Under the pieces are notes generated by a model that was not told the origin of the DNA, did no database searches, and saw only the letters and a program-made list of their open reading frames with translations. Made by a program: the position numbers and the translations under genes. 64,000 nt of DNA from Hymenobacter sp. BRD67 (GTDB lineage: Bacteria > Bacteroidota > Bacteroidia > Cytophagales > Hymenobacteraceae). Below, one piece after another: positions 44,401-52,694 of this stretch (positions are counted from its first letter, which is position 1; the number at the start of each line of letters is the position of its first letter). The stretch covers positions 1,860,001-1,924,000 of the forward strand of contig NZ_CP053904.1 in assembly GCF_013256425.1 (NCBI RefSeq), given 5' to 3'.

Positions 44401-44453
44401 TTACAAGACAAAAAACGCTCCTACCAGAAGGCAGGAGCGTTTTTGTCTTGTAA
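44401..44453. terminator. Bidirectional intrinsic terminator
   Basis: TTACAAGACAAAAAACGCTC (44401-44420) pairs with its near-exact inverse ending at 44453, one bulged base, loop of about 10 nt. Confidence 0.88.
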
Positions 44454-44482
44454 AGCGAACTGACAGCCAGACTTACGGACTG

Positions 44483-44599
44483 CTAATCCTGCTTGCGGGC
44501 ACGGGCAACTTTCTTTTCCTCCTTTTCGGCTTTCTTTTCCTTGAGCGACTTGGTAGGCTCTTTCTTTTTCTCTTTACGGGCGTCCTGGGCTTTGGCCAT
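44483..44599 (-). CDS. Very small Lys-rich protein (38 aa)
   Basis: ATG at 44599 to TAG at 44483. The peptide begins MAKAQDARKEKKKEPTKS, continues LKEKKAEKEEKKVARARK and ends QD; almost every third codon base is G or T in the pattern expected of real codons, and its Lys/Glu alternation predicts a single charged helix. Similar short, highly basic peptides are annotated in Hymenobacter genomes as I recall. It is bracketed by a terminator and the DinB gene. Ribosome or nucleic-acid contact would be a guess. Confidence 0.65.
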   Translation of the reverse strand: MAKAQDARKEKKKEPTKSLKEKKAEKEEKKVARARKQD

Positions 44600-44703
44600 G
44601 CGTGAAAACTGGTTGAGGTGAAGGTAATAAAACGTAGCTGGAGCGGCAAATTAACGCGGGGCGCCCGTCTGATGTTGTGCAGCTGAGCGCGGCCAACCGG
44701 CCT

Positions 44704-45258
44704 TTAGGCAGGTGGCAAAGCCGGCCAGTAGCGCTCGCGCAGAATGCGCAGGTGGTGCTGCTCGTGGCCAGTTACTATATAGAGCAGCGACCGTACGGTA
44801 ACCGGGCCGCCATTTGCGCGCCCGGCCCGGTCGAGCTGCCCGCCATTGAGGCCGCCAAAAAAGGCCAGCGTAGCCGCGCGCACGGCCTGGTATTCAGCCA
44901 GCAAGTCGCTCATTAGCCGGTCATTGGCTTCGCTATGAGCTGCAAACTCATTTTCGTCGAAATCCGGCAGCTCCTGCGCGTCGGCGCGGGCAAAGCGCAA
45001 AGCGCGGTACGTAAAAATGCGCTCGGCATCCAGAATATGCAGCAGTACTTCCTTGGGCGTCCATTTGCCGGGGGCATAGCGCATCAGCGCCTGGGTTTCG
45101 GTAAGGCCGGCCAGGTCGCGTTGCAGCTCGGCAGCCTGCTCGCGCAGCTGGGCCAGGGGGTCGGCCCCGGCCGGAATAAGGTCGATATACGCCTGGGTGT
45201 AGGGCAGGTAGGTGCCGGGCGCCGGGCGCACTTGGGTGATAGCAGGAGCAGCAGACAT
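44704..45258 (-). CDS. DinB-family protein
   Basis: 184 residues from the ATG at 45258. DinB/YfiT four-helix fold with the metal-site pattern: TPKEVLLHILDAERIFTYRALRFAR (first His), DFDENEFAAH, and GHEQHHLRILRERY (two more His). Such proteins bind Ni/Zn and several act as thiol-dependent transferases. In the sequence as given, the frame is open without a stop from the upstream esterase, making an apparent 517-residue fusion, but the ATG here sits just after a TACCTTTG box (45271-45264, minus), so I call it as its own gene. Confidence 0.8.
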   Translation of the reverse strand: MSAAPAITQVRPAPGTYLPYTQAYIDLIPAGADPLAQLREQAAELQRDLAGLTETQALMRYAPGKWTPKEVLLHILDAERIFTYRALRFARADAQELPDFDENEFAAHSEANDRLMSDLLAEYQAVRAATLAFFGGLNGGQLDRAGRANGGPVTVRSLLYIVTGHEQHHLRILRERYWPALPPA

Positions 45259-46227
45259 GGCGGCAAAGGTAGCCGCCCGCCGCAAATACCGAAACTTCAG
45301 GCTGGCTGCACCCTGCGGGCGGCGGGTGAGCGCCAACCCACCGAGCTGGGTACGCAGCGGCAGCTTTTCGGCAGCCGCCACCTGCGGCGCTGCCAACGCC
45401 CTGGTGCCGAACGCCCAGCGCAGAAAATCGGGCATAATAGCGCCCCAGGTGCCGGGGTGGTGATGGCCGCCCGGCACTTCCACGTAGCGCGCCGCGGCCG
45501 GGGGCAAGCCCTGGGCCGCCAGGGCCGCGAGCATATCCAGGGTATCGTCGATGGCATCAATAATGCCATTGCTATTGCGGTCGCTGGTTTCGTCGTCGGT
45601 GCCGGTTTGCAGCCAGAATTGCTGACCGGGCCGGGCCGGCCGGGCCGCTACCAAGCTGTGCATCAGGCGGTCGGCGTCGGTATAGCCATCGTGCAGCCCC
45701 TTTCCCCGCCACCAGAACGAGCCGCTGAATACGCCCGCGCGCAGAAATGCCTCGGGATGATGCCAGGCCAGGTCGAAGGCCATCAGGCCGCCCAGCGACA
45801 TACCCGCCACGGCGGCCTGGGCTGGGTCGGCGCTGGCGTGGTAGCGGCCCTGCACGTAGGGCAGCAGCTCCTTGAGCATAAACGTGGTGTAGCGCCCGGC
45901 ACGACTGCCCCGGCCCAGATAATCGGGGCGCGCCGCCACGCCATACTCCTGCAGGCGGTCGGCCGCGTGAATAGCAACCACCACAAACGGCCTTACCTCA
46001 CCCGCGCGAAACAGCCGATTGAGCGTAGCCGGCAACTGCAGGCGCGCCAGGTCCTGACCATCATTCAGATACAGCACCGGGTACGGCGCAGCTGTCCGGC
46101 CCGAAAAACCCGGCGGCAGCACCACGTCGAGGCGCACTATGCGCCCCAGCGCCACCGAAAATAACGACTCGTCGTGGCGCACGGCTACCGTGGTGCCGCG
46201 GGGCGATTGAAAGCGGGAAAAGGCCAT
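45259..46227 (-). CDS. Esterase of the enterochelin-esterase/PHB-depolymerase-like group
   Basis: About 320 residues before the DinB start. Alpha/beta hydrolase with a lid-like N-terminal strand region, nucleophile in GMSLGGLMAF, Asp in TGTDDETSD and His in PGGHHHPGTWGAI. These proteins cleave esters of siderophores or other acyl carriers and sometimes are glucan/peptide esterases; the natural substrate cannot be told. Its own stop codon is not visible: after WAFGTRALAAPQ the frame drifts into GC-rich sequence without codon character, suggesting a lost base that hides the stop (a TGA lies one frame over near 45300). Start 46227 (MAFSRFQ) or 46257. Confidence 0.7.
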
Positions 46228-46340
46228 TGGCTTGCAAATAAACATACCTGCCGGCATTCCAACGAAAACTTGGCCGTTCAGTTTTTCTGCTTAGTTTGCG
46301 GTCGGTTCCGGCGCGTGTCATCCCCGCCGGGCCCTGTCTC

Positions 46341-47046
46341 TTGCACGAAGAATACCGCCGCTTTTATTCTCAGGATTTGGGTGTTGACATGGAAATGCTG
46401 GTCGTGGGCGACTACGGCTATCCGGTTATTATTTTCCCGACTTCCAACGGCCGCTACTTCGAGGCCCGCGACTTTCACCTCACCGACTCGGTGCGCTGGT
46501 TTGTGGAAAACCGGCTGCTCAAGCTTATCTGTATCGACAGTGGCGATAAGTGGAGCTGGTATGCCAAGCACTTGCACCCCGGCACCCGCGTGCACAATCA
46601 CGGCCTCTACGACCGCATGATAAGTGACGAGCTGGTGCCCCGCTTCCAGCAGGAGTGCCAGGTAGATAAGGTAGGCGTAGCCGGCTGCTCCTTAGGCGGT
46701 TATCAGGCCCTCAACTTTGCCTTTCGCCATCCCGACCAAGTAGCACATCTTTTCTCGATGGGGCTTCCTTCGACATTCGAATGTTTCTGGACGGGCACTA
46801 CGACGAGCAGGCCTATTTTCACAATCCGCCCGACTATATTCCTGATGCACAGAATGATAACTTTTACAAAATGAATATTATCCTGGGCACTGCCGAGCAC
46901 GACTTCTGCAAGGAGGCCAATTACCGGATGTCGGATATTCTGGCGCGTAAAGGCATTGCGCACCGCCTCGACGTGCGCCCCACGGCACCCACGACTGGCC
47001 CGTGTGGCGCGATATGTTTCCGGACTATGTATCGTCTATCTTTTAA
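46341..47046 (+). CDS. COG4947-type esterase, two frame breaks
   Basis: About 235 residues: start TTG at 46341 gives LHEEYRRFYSQDLGVDMEML, then VVGDYGYPVIIFPTSNGRYFE, the family opening. Nucleophile Ser in VAGCSLGGY, and after the first break (near 46757-46762, GGGG) MFLDGHYDEQAYFHNPPDYI; Asp in GTAEHDF; a second break (near 46980, one more C gives PHGTHDWPVW) leads to the His and TAA at 47044. Both are missing bases in G/C runs. COG4947 proteins are small cytoplasmic esterases found next to ATP-grasp and GCS2 genes, as here. Its substrate is unknown. Confidence 0.82.
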
Positions 47047-47109
47047 ACTGCTTCTTCCGTAGAAGTAGCGCACTTACCTACACCTTCGCACTTACGCGCC
47101 TCTTTCACC

Positions 47110-48288
47110 ATGAAAAAAATCGGCATCTTATTCGGCCAGGAAAATACCTTTCCCCAGGCTTTTGTAGACCGCGTCAACCAGAAAGCCGTCGATGGCATCA
47201 CGGCCGAGTTTGTCCGGATTGAGGAAGTCGAACAGGCCGTCGCCACCGACTACGCGGTTATTATCGACCGCATTTCGCAGGATGTGCCTTTTTACCGTGC
47301 CTTCCTCAAGAATGCTGCCCTCACGGGTACCGCGGTGATTAACAACCCCTTCTGGTGGAGCGCCGACGAGAAGTTCTTCAATAATGCCCTGGCCGTGCAG
47401 CTGGGCGTGCCGGTGCCCAAAACCCTGCTGCTACCCAGCAAAGCCCGCCCCGACGATACGAGCGAAAACTCGTTTCGTAATTTGGCGATGTTCGACTGGC
47501 ACAAGGCCTTCGAAAAAATCGGCTTCCCGGCTTTTATGAAGCCCCACGCCGGTGGTGGCTGGAAGAGCGTGTACAAGGTTGATAACCCCGAGGAAGCGTG
47601 GCGCGCCTACGACGAAACCGGCCAGCTCGTAATGCTGTACCAGGAGGCTATTGACTTCGATGACTACTTCCGCTGCTACTGCCTGGGTGGTAAAGACGTA
47701 CTCATTATGCCTTATGAGCCGCGCAATGCGCCTCACCAGCGCTATCAGACGGAAATGAAAACCCAGGGCGAGGCCGGCGAAAAGCTGCTTGCTACTATTA
47801 AGGACTACGTATTGCGCTTGTGCCAGGGTCTGGGCTATGACTTTAATACTGTAGAGTTTGCCGTGCGCGACGGTATTCCGATTGCCATTGACTTTGGCAA
47901 CCCCGCTCCCGATGCCGACGTCAACTCGGTTGGCGCCGAAAATTTTGAGTGGGTAGTAGAGCACGCGGCCAACCTGGCCATTGCGCGCGCCCAGGCCCAA
48001 CGGCCGGGCCAGGATAACCTGACCTGGGGGACGTTTGTGCAGAAATCGGCCCGGCAGCAATCTACTTTCCCGGCTACTAAAGGTCCAGTAGAGGTTGGAA
48101 CTGCGGTGCACGAAACCAATGACTTAGGCACGAATCCACCCAAGGCCGCTAAAAAAGCGACCACTTCTACTAAAGCGGCGGCCTCCGGCGTTGTAGCCCC
48201 CGCCGGTGAAGTGCCCAAACCAGCTGCTGCCTCTAAAGCCGCCAGCTCAGGCGCTAAGCCCAAAAAAACAACAACTAAAAAGTCGTAA
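47110..48288 (+). CDS. ATP-grasp ligase, RimK-like
   Basis: 392 residues. The ATP-grasp core spans about 60-310: an N-terminal Rossmann-like lobe (KKIGILFGQENTFPQAFVDRV), the ATP-binding loop FMKPHAGGGWKSVYKV, and the metal-binding end EFAVRDGIPIAIDFGNPAPDAD with the Glu/Asn ligands. Such ligases join a carboxylate to an amine through an acyl phosphate. A low-complexity Lys/Ala/Thr/Pro tail follows from about residue 335 (PPKAAKKATTSTKAAAS). The gene lies 64 bases after the esterase and 127 bases before the GCS2 ligase, with a terminator-like hairpin in between. Confidence 0.88.
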   Translation: MKKIGILFGQENTFPQAFVDRVNQKAVDGITAEFVRIEEVEQAVATDYAVIIDRISQDVPFYRAFLKNAALTGTAVINNPFWWSADEKFFNNALAVQLGVPVPKTLLLPSKARPDDTSENSFRNLAMFDWHKAFEKIGFPAFMKPHAGGGWKSVYKVDNPEEAWRAYDETGQLVMLYQEAIDFDDYFRCYCLGGKDVLIMPYEPRNAPHQRYQTEMKTQGEAGEKLLATIKDYVLRLCQGLGYDFNTVEFAVRDGIPIAIDFGNPAPDADVNSVGAENFEWVVEHAANLAIARAQAQRPGQDNLTWGTFVQKSARQQSTFPATKGPVEVGTAVHETNDLGTNPPKAAKKATTSTKAAASGVVAPAGEVPKPAAASKAASSGAKPKKTTTKKS

Positions 48289-48313
48289 CCGCTGGTTATT
48301 GCGCGTGCTTTTT

Positions 48314-48351
48314 AAAAGGGCTGCCCTCGCCATCAGGAGGCAGCCCTTTTT
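48314..48351 (+). terminator. Intrinsic terminator or attenuator within the ligase cluster
   Basis: AAAAGGGCTGCC and GGCAGCCCTTTT form a 12-bp stem around 14 nt; the T run is short. It sits between the ATP-grasp and GCS2 genes, so it may reduce rather than stop downstream expression. Confidence 0.75.
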
Positions 48352-48414
48352 CTGGTACTTACGCTTAACAGGGAGCCGGCATTTCACCTACATCCATTAC
48401 CTATAACTTTAGCT

Positions 48415-49518
48415 ATGTCCCGCCCAGTTTTCACCCTCGGCATTGAGGAAGAGTTTCAAACCATCGACCCCACGACGCGCGACCTGCGCTCGCATATGTC
48501 GAAGATTGTGGAGGACGGCAAAATTACGCTCCACGAGCAGGTGAAGGCCGAAATGCACGAGTCGGTAGTGGAAGTAGGAACGGTTATCTGTAAAAATATT
48601 GAGGAGGCCCGCACCGAAGTACTGCACCTACGCCGCCAGGTAGTGGAGCTGGCCGACCGCGTGGGGCTGAAAATTGCGGCGGCGGGCACGCATCCCTTTT
48701 CGCGCTGGCAAGACCAGCCCATTACGCCCGATGCCCGCTACGACAAAATAGTGGAAGAATTGCAGGAAGCCGCCCGCTCAAACCTGGTTTTTGGAATGCA
48801 CGTTCACGTTGGCATCGAAAACCGTGATTTGGGCGTGTATATGATGAATGCGCTGCGGTATTTTTTACCCCACCTGTTTGCGCTCAGCACCAACTCCCCT
48901 TTTTGGGAAGGCCGCGAAACGGGTTATAAGTCATTCAGAACAAAAGTATTCGAGCGGTTTCCGCGCACTGGCATTCCCGATTATTTCAGTAGTGCGTCCG
49001 AATACGACGAGTTTATTGCGCTGCTTATCAAAACCGGCTGCATTGATAATGGCAAGAAAATATGGTGGGATTTACGTCTTCACCCTTTCTTCGACACCAT
49101 TGAATATCGCATTTGCGATATGATGATGCGCCCTGATGAAACTATTGCGGTAGCAGCCGTGATGCAGGCGCTGGTAGCCAAGATTTACAAGCTTAAGTGC
49201 CAGAACCTGAACTTCCGACTCTACCGCAGTTCGCTTATTAAGGAGAACAAATGGCGAGCCGCCCGATATGGTATTGATGGCCAGTTAATTGACTTTGGTA
49301 CTGAGGAAGAAAAGCCAGCTCGCCAGCTTATCTTAGAATTACTCGATTTTGTGGATGATGTGCTCGACGAGCTGGGTAGCCGCCACGAGGTAGAGTATAT
49401 TCTTAAAATGCTCGAAATGGGCACCGGTGCCGACCGCCAACTCGCCGTATTTCATCAGACCGGCGACCTGACCAAAGTAGTGGATTTCATTTTAAGCGAA
49501 ACGATTCACGGGCTGTAA
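48415..49518 (+). CDS. Carboxylate-amine ligase of the YbdK/GCS2 family
   Basis: 367 residues. LGIEEEFQTID near the N-terminus, AEMHESVVEVGT, MHVHVGI, PFWEGRETGYKSFR and RICDMMMRPDE give the full glutamate-cysteine-ligase type 2 (GCS2) pattern. Characterised members make gamma-glutamylcysteine or other gamma-glutamyl amides weakly; most are orphan. Codon use here and in the next genes is less GC-rich than in the first half of the window. It is followed by the amidotransferase gene after 73 bases. The product of the pathway is not known. Confidence 0.9.
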   Translation: MSRPVFTLGIEEEFQTIDPTTRDLRSHMSKIVEDGKITLHEQVKAEMHESVVEVGTVICKNIEEARTEVLHLRRQVVELADRVGLKIAAAGTHPFSRWQDQPITPDARYDKIVEELQEAARSNLVFGMHVHVGIENRDLGVYMMNALRYFLPHLFALSTNSPFWEGRETGYKSFRTKVFERFPRTGIPDYFSSASEYDEFIALLIKTGCIDNGKKIWWDLRLHPFFDTIEYRICDMMMRPDETIAVAAVMQALVAKIYKLKCQNLNFRLYRSSLIKENKWRAARYGIDGQLIDFGTEEEKPARQLILELLDFVDDVLDELGSRHEVEYILKMLEMGTGADRQLAVFHQTGDLTKVVDFILSETIHGL

Positions 49519-49591
49519 GCAGCCTGTTATTTTTATTTATACTTTATACCGATAAATATTCGGTGATAATTCAGCGAGTTACCCCTAGTTT

Positions 49592-50416
49592 ATGCCTACC
49601 ATAAGAATTGCCCTGTTAGACATGTATAATAATTTCCCTAATGAGGGAATGCGTTGTATTCGCCAGCTATTACAACAAGCTGAAGCAGCAAATCATGTCC
49701 GTTTTGAGATCGATACCTTCAACGTTCGGGTAACTGCCGAACTACCTGACTTCGAGTATGATATTTATATTTCCACGGGCGGCCCCGGCAGTCCGCTGCC
49801 ATCGGATGAGCCGTGGGAGCCGCGCTACTTCGATTTTATTGATGCCTTATTTGCCTATAATGCTACGGCCGAGCGCAAGAAGCACGTATTATTAATCTGT
49901 CATTCCTTTCAGCTGGTGAGCCGGCACCTGGGGCTGGGAGAAATCAGCAAGCGTAAGTCTACCTCTTTCGGCGTGTTGCCCGTGCACCTGACGCCGGCCG
50001 GCCACGCCGACCCCATTTTTGCCCAGCTGCCGGAGCCTTTTTACGCCGTTGACTCCCGCGATTATCAGCTTACCGATTTGCGGCCCGAGCGCCTGCACGA
50101 GTTGGGCGTAGAAGTACTGTGCCTGGAAAAAGAGCGGCCCCACGTTCCGTTGGCGCGAGCCATTATGGCGCTGCGATTTTCACCCGAGATACTCGGCACC
50201 CAGTTTCATCCGGAAGCCGATGGCGAAGGCATGTTGCGCTATATGCGCACCGACGAGCGTAAGCAGCAGGTAATCACAGCATATGGCGAAGAAAAATACC
50301 ACGAGATGGTGCGCCTGCTGGCCACTCCCGAGGCCATTGCGCTGACCGAGGCGACGATAGTGCCCTCTTTTTTGCGGCAGGCTTTGGCAACCAGTAGCGA
50401 GCCCGCGCTTGCCTGA
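49592..50416 (+). CDS. Class-I glutamine amidotransferase-like protein
   Basis: 274 residues. The glutaminase triad is complete: Cys103 in LICHSFQ, His206 and Glu208 in TQFHPEAD; an oxyanion-type STGGPGSP loop precedes it. It is a stand-alone GATase1 domain without a synthase partner fused, resembling GMP-synthase-type amidotransferases and gamma-glutamyl hydrolases. In this cluster it may supply ammonia to a ligase or cleave a gamma-glutamyl group from the product; both are inference. About 45 residues extend past the domain. The next gene begins 77 bases later. Confidence 0.87.
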   Translation: MPTIRIALLDMYNNFPNEGMRCIRQLLQQAEAANHVRFEIDTFNVRVTAELPDFEYDIYISTGGPGSPLPSDEPWEPRYFDFIDALFAYNATAERKKHVLLICHSFQLVSRHLGLGEISKRKSTSFGVLPVHLTPAGHADPIFAQLPEPFYAVDSRDYQLTDLRPERLHELGVEVLCLEKERPHVPLARAIMALRFSPEILGTQFHPEADGEGMLRYMRTDERKQQVITAYGEEKYHEMVRLLATPEAIALTEATIVPSFLRQALATSSEPALA

Positions 50417-50493
50417 GTGGGAAATTACCCCACATTTAGAATTGGCGCGAGCTGGCTTACACGCGCACTACTTTCTTCTTTTCCGTTGCTGTT

Positions 50494-51684
50494 ATGATTC
50501 CTGCTCCGCGTCAGTTATTTAATGCTGCTTTTTCCCCGCAGCGCTACCAGGAAATGCTGGCCGATATAAATCAACAGTTTCCTGGCCAGCTCGACTTCAG
50601 CGTAGCCGAAACGCCAGTTTTCGTACCCGCCGGGTTACGCGACAAATTAATTCGGGCGGGCCAGGATATTATCCGCGTAATTCAGCAGCCCACTTTCAAG
50701 CAGCTCACAGAGGGGGCCATCCCTGACGGGCAGCGTGTGCCGAAGGAAGATGAGCACGCCGAGTTTTTGACCTTCGATTTTGCAGTGTGCCGCAATAATG
50801 CCGGCGAGCTCGAACCGCAGCTTATTGAGATGCAGGGCTTTCCCTCACTCTATGCATTTCAGGCTTACCTGCCCGAGCTATTTGCCAGACACTATCCTAT
50901 TGCCGAGTCAGTTTCACCATTTATCGATGTCCCTGATTCGGATGCTTATAAGGCAGCGCTTAAAAACCTGATTTTGGCGGGGGAAAATCCGGAGAATGTA
51001 ATTTTGCTGGAGCTTTTCCCGGAGCGCCAGAAGACCCGCATCGACTTTGCGCTGTCGAAGGAATACTGGGGAATTGAAGCCGTTTCGCTACCCGACATAC
51101 GCAAGCGGGGCCGGCAGTTATTTTATGAAAAGGATGGCCGGGAAATAGTAATTAAGCGCATTTATAATCGTATTATTTTTGACGAGCTGGCAAGGTATCC
51201 CGACCTGAACCCGGAATTTAATTTAACTGATGAGGTGGATGTAACCTGGGTAGGCCACCCCAACTGGTTTTTCCGCATCAGTAAGTATACGCTACCTCTT
51301 ATTTTCAGCGAGTTTGCTCCGCCCAGCTATTATTTACACGAGTTGAATACCTATCCGGCCGATTTGGAAAACTACGTTTTGAAGCCGCTTTTCTCGTTTG
51401 CGGGCGCGGGCGTGCGACTGCACATTACAGCTGGCGACCTCGATGCGCTTCCTGACAAGCATAATTATTTATTGCAGCGCAAGGTGAAGTACGAGCCCGT
51501 AGTGCAGTCTCCCGATGGCCTGGTAAAATGCGAAATTCGACTGCTCTACACCTGGCCGCCCACTGCCCCTGAGCCCCAACTGGTAGCAGGCCTGGCCCGC
51601 CTGAGCCGCGGCGAGATGATTGGGGTAGATTTCAATAAAAATATGGATTGGGTAGGCGGCACCACCCCCTTGTTTGAAAAATAA
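50494..51684 (+). CDS. ATP-grasp-like ligase of unknown specificity
   Basis: 396 residues, no exact family recognised. The second half has an ATP-grasp appearance: NYVLKPLFSFAGAGVRLHI (Lys plus Gly-rich loop), QRKVKYEPVV, CEIRLLYTW, and FNKNMDWVGG. The N-terminal part contains LEPQLIEMQGFPSLYAFQAYL, reminiscent of the glutathionylspermidine synthetase / circularly permuted ATP-grasp fold. Likely a second amide-bond-forming enzyme, completing the esterase-ligase-ligase-amidotransferase set. No signal peptide, so cytoplasmic. The assignment to ATP-grasp is inference from motifs. Confidence 0.6.
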   Translation: MIPAPRQLFNAAFSPQRYQEMLADINQQFPGQLDFSVAETPVFVPAGLRDKLIRAGQDIIRVIQQPTFKQLTEGAIPDGQRVPKEDEHAEFLTFDFAVCRNNAGELEPQLIEMQGFPSLYAFQAYLPELFARHYPIAESVSPFIDVPDSDAYKAALKNLILAGENPENVILLELFPERQKTRIDFALSKEYWGIEAVSLPDIRKRGRQLFYEKDGREIVIKRIYNRIIFDELARYPDLNPEFNLTDEVDVTWVGHPNWFFRISKYTLPLIFSEFAPPSYYLHELNTYPADLENYVLKPLFSFAGAGVRLHITAGDLDALPDKHNYLLQRKVKYEPVVQSPDGLVKCEIRLLYTWPPTAPEPQLVAGLARLSRGEMIGVDFNKNMDWVGGTTPLFEK

Positions 51685-51771
51685 AGCAGTTGCTGTTTTA
51701 AGATGACGCGCCAACCTAGGCAGTAAGGCTGCGTATCAGGTTGCTATTGCTTTTATTTAAAGCCAACCATT

Positions 51772-52263
51772 ATGTCGACTCTTACTGAGCAGGGCCTCCG
51801 GATTTCCAAGAATGCAATTTTCAATTTATTTATCCGTAGGGCTGGCCGGCTGCTTGGCCGGCCGTTTAAAGTTATTACTATTCTTAATGAAACTGCTGAC
51901 AAACTAGCGGATGAGAGTAGTAAGGATAATAAATTCAAGCAGCTTTTTGCTGCCGGAGCAACGCTTATCAGGCTGGTTCGCAGCTACGTTACCGGCGAAT
52001 ATCGGGAAATCAAGACCAGTACGATTGTGGCCGGGCTCGCGGTATTACTGTACGTGCTGAGTCCGATTGATTTAATTCCTGATTTTATTCCGGTGCTGGG
52101 CTTTCTGGACGACTTGAGCCTGATAAGCTGGTTTGCCGGAAAATTTCAGGCGGAGCTGCTCCGATTTCGTGATTGGGAAGGTCGGAATGCGCACCTCCAG
52201 GCGTCGGCCCCGGCCCAGGGCGACCGTAGCCTGCCCGCTACGGCTGAGCTGGGACATTCCTAA
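51772..52263 (+). CDS. DUF1232 (YkvA-like) membrane protein
   Basis: 163 residues. The DUF1232 core YVLSPIDLIPDFIPVLGFLDD with flanking hydrophobic stretch (TIVAGLAVLLYVLSPIDLI) suggests one or two membrane segments. N-terminal about 60 residues are basic. The function of DUF1232 is not established, though membrane-associated roles have been proposed. It follows the ligase cluster by 88 bases but may be an independent gene. Confidence 0.85.
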   Translation: MSTLTEQGLRISKNAIFNLFIRRAGRLLGRPFKVITILNETADKLADESSKDNKFKQLFAAGATLIRLVRSYVTGEYREIKTSTIVAGLAVLLYVLSPIDLIPDFIPVLGFLDDLSLISWFAGKFQAELLRFRDWEGRNAHLQASAPAQGDRSLPATAELGHS

Positions 52264-52346
52264 CTATTTTACTGTAGCTTTCCCAATCCAGAACTCCCGC
52301 TTTTGCTGCGGGCTGCGAGGCCGGAATAATCCGCATTATTTTACTT

Positions 52347-52646
52347 ATGCCGACCTTTTCCGTTTCCCTGCGCCTGCCGGCTGTATTCGACGAAACGTTT
52401 TTTGCGCTTATTCCGCAGCACCGCACGGTTATTACTCGCTTGATTGCTGAGCAAGTTATTCAGGCTTACGCAATTACTGCTGACCGTGGACGCGGCTGGG
52501 TCGTGCTCAACGGAGAAGATGAGATAGCAGTCCGACGCATTATAGAGAGCTTTCCCCTCTACGCTTTTTTAGAGATACTTGAAATCGACGAATTGTTTAT
52601 TTTTGACAGCGCCGCGGCACAGTTTCCCGCTATCAGCCTGAATTAA
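52347..52646 (+). CDS. Small hypothetical protein (ferredoxin-like fold suspected)
   Basis: 99 residues: MPTFSVSLRLPAVFDETFFALIPQHRT, then ITADRGRGWVVLNGEDEIAVRRIIESFPLY and LEILEIDELFIFD. The beta-alpha-beta spacing resembles small alpha-beta sandwich proteins such as YciI or muconolactone-isomerase types, found widely without known role. Codon bias supports coding. It follows DUF1232 by 84 bases and precedes the DUF1571 gene by 49. Confidence 0.65.
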   Translation: MPTFSVSLRLPAVFDETFFALIPQHRTVITRLIAEQVIQAYAITADRGRGWVVLNGEDEIAVRRIIESFPLYAFLEILEIDELFIFDSAAAQFPAISLN

Positions 52647-52694
52647 CTACATTCCGGCAGATTCAATAGTAGTTGCACCTCACCTAGTTACGCA

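Noticed and set aside
44935..46164. 409-codon plus-strand frame over esterase and DinB
   Set aside because: Antisense shadow without motifs, rich in the amino acids expected from reversed GC-rich codons.
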